NCBI RefSeq assembly: GCF_029227915.1
Contig: NC_079879.1
Coordinates: 26,418,501-26,478,500, forward strand
Length of the DNA: 60,000 nucleotides
Direction: 5' to 3'
Source of the DNA: Hydractinia symbiolongicarpus
Taxonomy: Eukaryota > Cnidaria > Hydrozoa > Anthoathecata > Hydractiniidae
Every line of letters begins with the position of its first letter. Position 1 is the first letter of the stretch. A program made the translations under genes and the position numbers. The notes beneath the pieces were generated by a model, which did no database searches, was not told the DNA's origin, and saw nothing but the letters and a program-made list of their open reading frames with translations. This document shows, piece after piece, positions 47,201-57,300 of the stretch.

Positions 47201-50200
47201 TAATGTTTGCATTGTTAGTCGTTTTTCTTTTCTCTTCTTTGCAAAAATTTACACTTAATTCGCAAGGAAAAACTTGGTTCAAAATTTCCAAATTAAGTGA
47301 TTAAAAAGAAAGTATATTTGGAGAAGGTGGTTTTTTACAGGGGAAAGAAAGACAAGGATGATTTTTTGTGCGAACTTAAGAAATTTGTCTTAGGGAACCA
47401 GGATATAAAATATTGTTGACTGTATTGAGCTTAAAAACTTGGTTAACAAGTCTTTTTAAATTTTTTAAAAAGCTCTTTTCGTTCTCAAGATATTCACATT
47501 TCAGATTTAATTATGCTGCATAAATTATGATGTCATATTTCAATAGTTTTAGACCTGTTAAGTGATGTGCATTCAAACTTTATCAATGCATAGATATTAT
47601 AAAGGTGAAATTTTTTTGCCAAAATGACACTTGTTTGCTTAATTTTTTGCTGATGACTCAATAACTTGGGATCTGCATGTTTGTTTGCAATCAAATTTTG
47701 GGAGTAAAGGTCCTAACCAAGCTTGCACAGAAATTTTTAGTGCAAACCAAATTGTATTTCCCCAGTTATTGGATCATTGAAAAAAATATATATAGAAACT
47801 TCAGTTTGTATGATGGGAAATAAATAGGTAAGTGAATGCAGTGATGTATATGAACTTAGAATAAAATTGATATATATATATACTAGAAAGTTTGAGACTA
47901 AACTTATTTTGGAAGTCAATTGCATGGAAAATGTCAGTTTATTTTTATATCAAAAATATCCTTTCTTTCAGATTGTATCATGTTCTGGAGATGGTATGTT
48001 ACATTTCAATGAACTTGGAACACATTATGGACAAAATTATTTTAATTGCCATTCTGGTACTGCGTACGAGGTAAATTTAATTTGCGATGTTTAGGTTTTG
48101 TACGATAAATTTTCTCACTGAGGATTTTCAACTAAGTACTTTAAAGGTAAAGTGAAATCTTATTGCACATTTTGTATTTATCTATATTGCATTTTCTAGG
48201 TGATGGTTACACAAGGTGACCCGAACACATTTCTATCTTGTGGTGAAGATGGAACTGTCCGAATGTTTGATTTAAGAACGAAAACAAAATGTTATTGTCA
48301 GGAATGTAGCGAGGTGATAAAAATGTTTTATAGTTTTTAGTCACTAGTCGTTAACCCATGGCCTGTCGTATACATATTCTTGTTATCATGTTCTCACCTG
48401 TCGGCTGTTGTACATAATCCAGTGCATTACTTTTTCGTGCATCTTTAACACAAAATAGCGATTCAACCACCATTTCGAATCACAAAATCCAGCTATTATT
48501 ATAGAGATTCTGGAAAATCCAGCTATTATTATAGAGATTCTGCAAATCCATCTATTATTATAGAGATTCTGGAAGATCCGGCTATTATTATAGAGATTCT
48601 GGAAAATCCAGCTATTATTATAGAGATTCTGGAAGATTCGTCGAATTAGATGTAGTATATTACCTTTCTGGAAAATTAAATCTGTAAAAAAAACCTTTAT
48701 AAGTTGCCTACACCACAATTTTTTAATTATATATTTCCCCTATCATGCCATTTTTATATGCAGGCGTACTCTTTGAACTGAATACGAAATTCTTGACTAA
48801 AAATATTTGCGTTGGTAATCTTCTCTGTCAAGGTTGCTTTATAAAAAAAATTAAAATTTACTTGTGAAATTAATTACTTATATTTTCCAGATAGGCCTTC
48901 TGCGAGTGTTAATCCTGTCAAGGTAAAATAAATATAATATAATTTATCACTTAATAAATTTTTTTTGATTTGTTTCTATGCGGATGTTATGCAGTTAACT
49001 ACTGGTTACTTGAACCTGCAAGGGACCGAAAAAAATAGTTCGACTTAACAAATGTTCGAGTTTAATGAAGGTTCCGTTAAGCCGAATTTAGTCCAAAAGG
49101 ATATTATAGTGCGAGTGGAAGCCATTTTTTAAAGGGTGGGGCAACAGTTACCGGGAAAAAGTGAAATCTTGTCGATAAAAATGCATACAAGTCCCGTGTA
49201 AATTGAATTTTCCTTGAAAGACAACATTATCGATCTATTACATAGGAATTAATAAAAACTAAAATGATCTGACAATTATCTAGTCTTTGATTTTACTTTT
49301 CTCGAGTAAAAGGTTTGAGCTATCTGAAGAAATAAGTCTCAGAGGTGACGAAAAATGGGTTGAGTTAACAATGTTCGAGTTATCCGAGGTTCGAGTTAAC
49401 CGAAGTTTTTTGTAAGAAAGTATTAATGAAAGTTCAAAGGGACCCAAGGAAATAGTTTGATATAAAGAAAATTTAAGTTATATCCGGTGTTTGAGTTGCA
49501 GGGAGTTAACTGTATTATGTTTCGAAACACGGTTAGATATATTTAATAAAAAGGTAATAAATTTTGAATATGTCGATTCCCCTTTGTTTTGAAACAAAAT
49601 TTATATCTAAATTAACCTCTTTTTAAAAATATGTGTGTCCAGAATTGACATGAACGGTTTTAACTATGCTATCGATTTTATATGCTAAAGAATTTTTTAC
49701 ATTTTATAATTTCTTGTAGGATATTCTCATAGACTGTAGGCATGCTGTCACCTCGATCAGTGTGAATCCACTAGCACCATATGAACTTGCGGCTGGCTGC
49801 AAGGATAGCAATGTTCGTGTATTTGATCGAAGAACGTTAGGCACAAGTTGCGACACTAGAAGTGTCAACAAAAACAGAGGGTGGATGCCCGGCTTGTTTT
49901 CCCGATTTAAACCGGAGAAGCTAAAAAAAGATATGTCTTGTCGTGTGACGTCATTGCAGTACAGGTACAGGAGTTTTGTGTAAATTTTGGTACAAGTTTG
50001 TAAAGTTATATTCGACAGAGAATCAAAGTCAATGAACGACTTTTTCATTGGATGTTCATTCGAGACCACACTTTAAAGATAACTTGAATACGTATCTACT
50101 AAGAATTTTTTGGACACAGAAATTCTGGAAAATGCAATGATCGTCCTTGGGTTCTTCTTTTTTCTACTTAAGTTGAAGTTAATATTTTATTTGCATTGAA

Positions 50201-53200
50201 AAATTAAGGCTAAATTTTTAATGTAACCTTCCTGTCGTCAATCTGTAACAGCATCTCAATTTACAAGATAATTAAACAACAAAATGCTTTTGATGTAGAA
50301 AGTTTTTCTTGTTTAATCTCGAATTAAAAAATCTCTTTTCTAGTGATGACGGTAAGGATTTACTCGTCAGCTACTGTACTGATTATGTCTACGCCTTTAC
50401 TGTTAAAGATGGCACAGGAAAAACTATGGAACTGAAAGAAAATAGAGGGGAAAGGATAGACCAGAATGGTGCATGTAACGGTCACATTTCTGAAGGCTCA
50501 GAAGAACTGCCTCCTGTTAAACGCCTTCGATTGCGCGGTGATTGGTCCGATACAGGTCCACAAGCTCGTCCAGAGACAGAAGATGAAAGTACACCAGAAA
50601 ACACGTTAATGCAAAGAATGTCTGAGCTTTTTACTCGATGGTTGGAAGATGCTATGTATTCCAGTGAAAGACGGACTTCTAACGGTTCTAGTCAATCTGA
50701 TGAAAGCAGAACAGCAGCTCGTTCTAGTGTTGCTGAAGCATCAGATGAAACCGGGCAAGACACATCAACCAATGTTGTTACCAACCAGCATGCGACAAAC
50801 ACAGATCAAAGTGTTACTAATAACAATCTTGAATGTTCGTTAGACAGTGTTGATGAAAACTGGATGATGCATGACGCGGATAACGCCTTCGAAAATGCTA
50901 ACGATCCTGCACAAAAGGTGGATGTCGCAAACAACAGTTTATATTCACAAAACAAAACTACAGAAAACGCTCATGACAGTGATGCTGTTCAAAGTTCTGT
51001 TGATGAGAATATTGTAGCTGAAACTGGCGTGAACGGTATAGATGTTTCATTGAAGTGTCAAACTAGTACAAGTGCTGATATAGATAGTAACGCAATAATT
51101 GATGGAAACGAAGATAAAAGTGTAAATGACAGTTCTAGTAAGCAAAACGGTTTAAGTGAAACCACTCCTCTTCTGAGCAATGTTAAAGCAGGTGCTTCAA
51201 ATAGCAGCAGTGTCAATCAACATTTCACTTTAGAGCAAGGTGATAACCACTTGGAAGACGTAAGTCATAACGTAAACAACACTGCAAGTCTATCAGTGGA
51301 TCATACTCCTTTCGTATCTGAGGAACATGGTATTTCATCTAGTAACAATGCGGTAAATTATGAGAGGGAGATAGAAAGACAACATCTTGATCGAGATGTT
51401 GCAGCGATGCGCATTCAGGGTTTTTTAAAAACATACAGAAACAGGCGAGGTATAAAAGAATGTAATTATGCCATCCCGGATCGCATTTATATGCCGAATA
51501 CTTCAATGGTTTATAAAGGACATAGAAATGCAAGGACTATGGTGGGTAAATGTTATGACTTATGCTGTATGTTCTTTTTACTTTTGCTTATTGCTGCCTA
51601 CAGACACCGTGTGTATACAACCAGCAGTAAACGTGTCTTTTTTATTTCCTCTTCATTCCAATGTTTTAGCATAACAGATTCTCAATCAATAGGAGCTGTT
51701 TGTTTAAGGATTTATTTAGGATTAGAAAGATCACTAATTTCAGAAAAATCCGTCAGAGACCCAAAAAGAAAGAAATTAATTTTGGGTTTTAATCTGAGTG
51801 TATCAAGAAATCAATGAATTATCATGGAATTTAGTTTTTGCCTACCTTGTATTATTTTTGTATTGAATTTCACGCAAAAAGAATTTGATGACGTTTTGTA
51901 TCTTATTTTATAATGCTTGTCAAGGTGCATACGTAATTCAGAGAAAAAAAAATCACTGTAAGCAGTTTTTTACAAACAAAGAAAGAATCCAAATTTTGCA
52001 GAAAGAGGAAATAATTTTCCCGAAATTGACAAAACCTCGCGAAAATTTATTTCCGCCAAAATTAATTCCTATCTGGTATAGGTAAACTAAAAAATATATG
52101 TCATATATATTATTTTAGATAAAAGAAGCAAATTTTTGGGGAGATCATTTTGTTTTAAGTGGTAGTGACTGCGGTCGAATATTTATATGGGATCGTCATA
52201 CTGGGGAGTTGGTCATGTCTTTACAAGGAGATCGTCACGTTGTCAACTGTGTGCAGCCACACCCATATGATCCAAGTGAGTTAAACGAAGGATGGTCACA
52301 CTTTCTTTGGCAGATTTAAAGTATGATCGATATCTTTATAAGTTATAACCTCCTCCCTTTCCCCGATTAAAAAAATATATGAAAATTCACCTCTCCCTTT
52401 TAATAGAAACCCCTTTCTAAGTTATGCAGATTAAAAAATATTTTCAGTAGAATTTGAAAATGAAAGAAAGTGACCTGTATATTTTAATAAATTTTTTTTA
52501 AAAAAAAGACAAAAGAAAAGAAAGGTGTAACAAAGAATTGAGGAATCATTTGTTCAAGGTCTTGTAACAAGTTAAATGACGAAAATAAAAACTATCCCAA
52601 GCTGTCCCCCTATATGGCGCAATGTTGTATTTCACAATTTTGTTGAACCTCGCGATAAGTCTTAGTACGGGTAATACTATTTTTTAGTCTCTTTCAGTGT
52701 TATCCCTCAGGCTTATAATTCAAATGAGTTTTAATTAAAAAAAATATTGATCGTCTTGTGCATATGTATAATTAAAATTTTTAAACTATTTTCTTCAGTT
52801 CTTGCTACAAGTGGCATAGACCGCGACATAAAAATTTGGGCGCCGTTATCAGAACAAGAAGCAGACCTTTCAGAACTAACAGAGGTAACGTCTGAGTATT
52901 TAATTAATTTTTTCCCATGCCATCAGTTATTCCTGTTCAATCAAATAGTTGTCTCTAATTGATGTATAGATTGTGAAGCGAAATGAAAGAATGTTGGAGG
53001 AGAGTCGTGACACTATCACTGTACCAGCCTCCTTCGTGTTAAGAATGCTAGCCTCGTTTGGAAGTATAAGAAGTAAGGATACCGTCTTTTTCTGAGTGTG
53101 GTTCTGAATGTATATGTTTTGGTCTGATGTAATTTACATAAATATGTTTTTCAATAAGATTCCATTCTTTTCTAAATTCTTAACCTTTTCTTAACCTTCC

Positions 53201-53530
53201 TTTCAATTGAAAATATAACAGCGTACAAGTAAATGATTTATTAGAGTTTATTTAGCCTCGTTTCCACGAGATTCCAGCAATTTCTTAATCAGATAAATCA
53301 TCAAGCGAGTGTCTGGGCGCTTTTACCAAGGCAAAAATTATAAGCATGACCAAAATTTCCAGGTATTTTAAGGCTTCCGCCCTACTATAAAGTGGAATAC
53401 CTTACTTAAAAAAATACTGAATGCACTTACTACCTATGATATTTTTTGCTTAGATAGAAGAGACAGCCGCCGGCAAATGGAGATGGATGTAGAAACAGAA
53501 GACATGGACAACGATAACGAATTTAGCTAG
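41206..53530 (+). CDS. DCAF6: DDB1- and CUL4-associated factor 6 homologue (WD40/IQ protein)
   Basis: Nine coding exons: 41206-41541, 47972-48070, 48200-48313, 49720-49964, 50344-51541, 52119-52275, 52799-52884, 52970-53072, 53454-53530. All introns are GT-AG, phases agree, and the product is 804 aa. DCAF6 (NRIP/IQWD1) is a substrate receptor for CUL4-DDB1 ubiquitin ligases and a nuclear receptor and calmodulin partner. Residues about 45-290 hold five WD40 repeats ([71 protein letters not shown]). Then come the family landmark [17 protein letters not shown], a long Ser/Asn/Asp-rich linker on one large exon, an IQ motif (I622-Q623), and two closing WD40 repeats ([25 protein letters not shown]). 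[14 protein letters not shown] and an acidic tail close it, as in vertebrate DCAF6. The start was chosen by matching N-terminal length. Intron 1 (6.4 kb) is full of transposons. Confidence 0.93.
41756..42206. mobile_element. MITE with TA duplication in DCAF6 intron 1
   Basis: The 15-bp ends CAGTACAGTCCAGAT and ATCTGGACTGTACTG are perfect inverted repeats flanked by TA at 41754-41755 and 42207-42208, as for Tc1/mariner-derived MITEs. It is 451 bp, AT-rich and non-coding. Confidence 0.85.
42585..42798 (-). pseudogene. LINE endonuclease C-terminal fragment, inverted
   Basis: The minus frame reads [22 protein letters not shown]..., with the conserved VI-x-GE-x-x-x-QH-R/K-L-x-V-x-D pattern of LINE endonuclease C-termini, then the basic [16 protein letters not shown] stretch. 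It ends near 42585. It is opposite in orientation to the reverse transcriptase that follows. Confidence 0.75.
42799..43306 (+). pseudogene. LINE reverse transcriptase with zinc-finger-like region
   Basis: [20 protein letters not shown] and [11 protein letters not shown] are the reverse transcriptase motifs (catalytic ADD). They are followed by a Cys/His cluster (CEVCRKGVG ... [12 protein letters not shown] ... CKRC) resembling a PHD or treble-clef finger. The frame is lost where the DNA transposon begins at 43307. Confidence 0.82.
43307..45043 (+). mobile_element. hAT-like DNA transposon remnant inside LINE
   Basis: Begins CAGGGTGGCCAC and ends GTGGCCACCCTG, perfect 12-bp inverted ends. Repeated AAGTCATGGAA motifs lie near both termini. 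Inside are three plus-strand frames (43891-44205, 44292-44543, 44567-44755) separated by shifts and an internal loss. The short segment [12 protein letters not shown] just upstream of 44292 resembles a hAT C-terminal dimerisation region. A matching 8-bp duplication was not evident, so the family call is tentative. Confidence 0.65.
43891..44755 (+). pseudogene. DNA-transposon protein fragments
   Basis: Three open pieces (104, 83 and 62 codons) with charged helical content: [17 protein letters not shown] at the start of the first, the [11 protein letters not shown] segment between the first two, and a lysine-rich C-terminal part. Stops and frameshifts separate them, and a catalytic core is not visible, so the element is non-autonomous. 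Confidence 0.55.
45044..45665 (+). pseudogene. LINE C-terminal region and 3' end
   Basis: Resumes in the LINE frame after the DNA transposon: [59 protein letters not shown], all typical of the region downstream of LINE reverse transcriptases. A shift near 45525 precedes the terminal THASMENGR. The 3' end is a TGATGA-type simple tail. Confidence 0.82.
45902..46193 (-). other. open stretch of unknown origin within outer element
   Basis: About 97 codons are open on minus, ending in a TAG at 45902-45904. Composition is protein-like ([35 protein letters not shown]). An ATG-independent start lies near a T-rich tract at 46194. It may be a relic of the outer element's own gene or of a captured exon. 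Not recognised. Confidence 0.3.
48484..48634. repeat. 30-bp minisatellite in DCAF6 intron 3
   Basis: Five copies of AATCCAGCTATTATTATAGA followed by GATTCTGGA, starting at 48486, 48516, 48545, 48575 and 48605. The unit is unrelated in sequence to the large satellite. Confidence 0.9.
48992..49512. mobile_element. pogo/Tigger-like MITE in DCAF6 intron 3
   Basis: The ends CAGTTAACT and AGTTAACTG are inverted, with continuing imperfect similarity inward (CTTGAACCTGCA / TGAGTTGCAGG). TA follows on the right (49513-49514) and a mutated TG is on the left. The interior repeats CGAGTTAAC(C)GA motifs. It is 521 bp and non-coding. Confidence 0.6.
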
Positions 53531-53627
53531 AATTTTTAGCTTGTCTAAAACACTCACTTCATATTTCGTGTCGCAGCTTTCAGCAAATTTTCAAAAGCAA
53601 TATCTGTCGTGTGTTTTTTAAAGATGA

Positions 53628-53633
53628 AATAAA
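53628..53633 (+). terminator. DCAF6 polyadenylation signal
   Basis: AATAAA about 98 bp after the DCAF6 stop codon (53528-53530), the first canonical hexamer downstream. Confidence 0.65.
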
Positions 53634-54197
53634 ACGTCCAAAAGACATATTTAAGTAAATCTCATCTTAATTTTTAGTAAATAAAATTTGTAACATATAC
53701 AGTAGTAGCCCTGTGTATATATAAATCGAATAGATTGTTTCGTAATGTTTTCAAAAAAGTGTTCTTCTTTTGTTACAACTCATTTAGGGGGCGTTCTCTG
53801 GATAATATTACAACTTTATTGCGCGTAAATATGACAGCCTCGGGCGGTAATTTAAAATATCAGCCCTTTGTTTTTGTTGCGGACCGATAATGGATTTACA
53901 GCCCGCTTCCAGGGTTGTAATGTTGTTATCGGCCCGCAAACTACAATGGAATGTCTTCTGTTTTAATCGATCAAACAATCAAATTTTTTGACAAAAAAAA
54001 AACAAGACAAAAAAATCTGGCGAAAAACAACATTAGCAGCAAAATAGCACAAGTCAGGAGAAGAAAAAAGAATTGATTTTGGTGTTACTGTTACGGCTAC
54101 TTTCGGGAATTTTGAAATACGAAAACACAACAACATTGCTTTAAAAAATATTGAAATAAGTTATAATAGTAATACAATTAATTTTTCGGTCAATATT

Positions 54198-54203
54198 TTT
54201 ATT
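54198..54203 (-). terminator. possible PAAF1 polyadenylation signal
   Basis: TTTATT on plus, i.e. AATAAA on minus, about 176 bp beyond the PAAF1 stop. Another lies at 53815-53820. Which one is used cannot be told. Confidence 0.35.
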
Positions 54204-54378
54204 CACTTCGCCCTTGGAGTGAAATCTTCAGCCCTCCACTCTCAATTACAAATTTCACTCCGCGGGCGGTAAATAAAAATATTGCATTCAAAATGAACGC
54301 TATTGTTATATTTATACTCCTTTAAAATTATTGGCAGTGGCGTACGTTTTGTGAGTTTGTATTTTTGCGAAGTTATTG

Positions 54379-57300
54379 TCACGTGTTAAATTCGAGTTTG
54401 TATTTTCGTATCCTTTTGTCACGACACGCGGTGTATACACAGTTAGTATGTGTTGATAAGCTATATATAGGATCACAATCTGGTCCAGTTAACTCGTAAG
54501 TTACTGACTCGCAGTCTTCTTTCGTTGAGATACAACTCGTGGTTCCATCTCCTAAAAAACAGCATACTCTTAAAATAAACTTGCAAAACGTTTTGTAGAT
54601 TATAAAACTTTTCTTAAAAATAACATTCTGCAAATGGTAGCCTCTTTCAAAGTTAGCTAACTGTTGCAAAATAGCAATTATATTACAAAATCGAAACACT
54701 ATATAAAATCAGGAAATATAATGGTGGATTTTTTCTTTGAATTTCATTAAACCTTATACCAAGCTTTAAGTGTTGAATGTTAAAAAGTAAGGTTATTCAT
54801 ACCGTTGACGCCGAATGGCTACAGGAACTAATCAATTTTTTTTGGCTAAGTTTACCGCCTTGCAAAAATAAAAGTCGTAAGGTAAATAACAGTAATATCT
54901 GCAGACATTTAGTTAAATTGCGCACTTTATCTATACAGTGCAGGTAAAAAAGGGTTGAATTAGATTTTGCAACAGTTATCCCCCATTCTTAGCTATGGTT
55001 AGCTTTCTAAAAAGTTTGATTAGGAATTAATATATTATAAAAAAAAAGTTTAACTTGCCTCTCCCTACAAGCAGATTATCTGTATGGTATTCTTTCAAGC
55101 AGTTTACAGATGATTTGCCATACTTTCTTATTTTGTATGGCAACCTAGACATCAACAGTTCTTTTTTTATCACTACAAATTCCAACAACTTATTTTAAAC
55201 AGTTAATTGCACAAAATTAAAATTTTTTTTGAAACCGGTATTTTCAAAACTAATTATTCTAGGAGCACCAATGTCACGGGCACAAATTTTGAAAAGCAAA
55301 AAATTCGCCAATAAAAGCGTGGCAAATTCACGAAATTAAACATCGTTAAAAACGATTTAGCTTGCTTGAAATCAATATCCCCTACTCGATTTGAAAGGCA
55401 TAAAGGCGATTTACTACTAATCACTAATCTAACTTACTTTAGACACGTGCATTTTTAGTACATCAGGATTTTGTTACCATTTATTTTCGCACAGTTTTCA
55501 AGATGAAACTTACTTTGTATTTCGAAGATCAAAAAAATTGATGCATCCGTTGTTTGAACCTGCAGCAAGAGACGTGTCTCCTACAAAACAGCAACTGTTC
55601 ACTGCACTTTCACAATGGTATGAAAAAATCTGAAAAGAATAATGTTTATTCAAATATGTTTCTTCTCTGTTGGACACCAGAGATCATCCTTTACGGTCAA
55701 TTAAATCCTTTCCCTCTTGACAAAAAATCCAGTGGAGTCTCAACATTCTCAAAGCTAGTAAAAAGGTATTTACAATGATACTAATTTTACCGTCTTTCTG
55801 TTAAAAACATCGACAGCATCAAGAACACCATCTTCTCGACCAATCACAAGCAATTTACCGTTCGTACCACACTCTCTTTCACCTAAAGACAGTGATGTTA
55901 ACAATGTTATTGTTTGAAAAATTTCCTCTTTTTCTATTAAAAACTTTAATTTGTACGGTGCAGATTCTTGAAAAAATAAAAACTTTCGCAATATCCGAAT
56001 TGGAAAGATAAACTTTCGAGCTTTGTAATTTATCGTTGAAAAAAAAAAGATTAAAATTATTGTCCCGCGGAGAATGGTTTTTTTTTATGTTTAAGCATCA
56101 TTCATTGTTTTTATATGCATATATGTTTTCCGGATTTCAAGAAAAACAAGATAAACAAACGCGAGATTTAAAAAAATTTGCGTGGAACAACTTTTCAAAT
56201 TAACTTTCGTCAACTGCAAATGTTTAGGAAGTTAAAATATACGAACACAGCTTTCAAATCGAGCATTACAGATTGACTACAAAGCGTTCATTCCAATGTC
56301 ATGTTCATCCGATGTCATGTCACTCATTGATGAATCGCATTAATCGCATTAGGCGGTTTTTAAATATTAGTAAGAACCTTTAAAGAACCTCGCGAGAGAC
56401 TTCTTGTGCGATGTATTTATCGGTTACAAAACCGGTTTACAAGAAAAAAGACAGGACAAAGTAAACAAAATAAAACGCATACTTCGATTTGAGGTTTCAT
56501 TTTCGACAGACATTTTGTATTGTATCATGCAACAAGAGTTAATAGCCGAAGCACAAGTTTTAAGTGTACCCAAACAAGATGAAGTTCCACAATCCCAAAG
56601 CATTGCTGACCCATCTCGAGAACATGCTGAAGAAAAATATAAGTATGGGTTTGTTAATTAAAGACACCAACAAAACACACTATCACATCATTAAGGCCAG
56701 GTTTACACATTTCAGTAGAAATCATTCCTTTTCACATGTACACTCTATCCGGTAGAAAATTCTATTGGAAACGTGTGGACATGGGCTAACCTCTGGTCTA
56801 ACGTAAATTGTAAATATTATTCTCCAGGTGAATTTTTATCATAGCACATCCGATCAACCGACCTCTGATCATGACGGGCGAGTATAATGCGTGTAGGTCA
56901 TATTGTAGAAGAACTACTTTGTTCACCACAAACATATTGCCTAGCAGTAAGCGGGATAGTTCTTCTACAATATGACTTACACGCATTATACTCGCCCGTC
57001 ATGATCAGAATTGAGAATGAAATACGGATGTGCTATGATAAATATTCACCTATGTATACAACATCCGGATAAACTATCTGAATTGCCGCACGTAGTGTAG
57101 TGGGTTCGTCTGCCGCTCCCAGTCCTGGGGACCGCGGATCGCATTCCGCTCACTTCCAGGCAGTATGTTAGTGATGAACAAAGTAGTTCTTCTACAATAT
57201 TATTCTCCATCATGTAAAATGTTTGAGCAGAATGCTTTTGAGCGTTTTTATTGTTGACGAAAAACACTTGTTAGCCAATAAACATTTGTATATAGCTTTT

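Noticed and set aside
48892-48923. Micro-exon-like segment between TTTTCCAG and GTAAAAT in DCAF6 intron 3
   Set aside because: The flanking DCAF6 exons (ending 48313, starting 49720) join in phase and match the family without it. Its 32 nt would shift the frame.
50309-50343. ATG at 50309 as the start of a separate 502-aa protein
   Set aside because: The stretch lies in the intron before the AG at 50342-50343. The conserved protein enters at 50344 from the exon at 49720.
51542-51817. Continuation of the large DCAF6 exon to the stop at 51815-51817
   Set aside because: The GTGGGT donor at 51542 joins in phase to the exon at 52119, which restores the conserved C-terminal WD40 repeats. An intron-retained short form is possible but unsupported.
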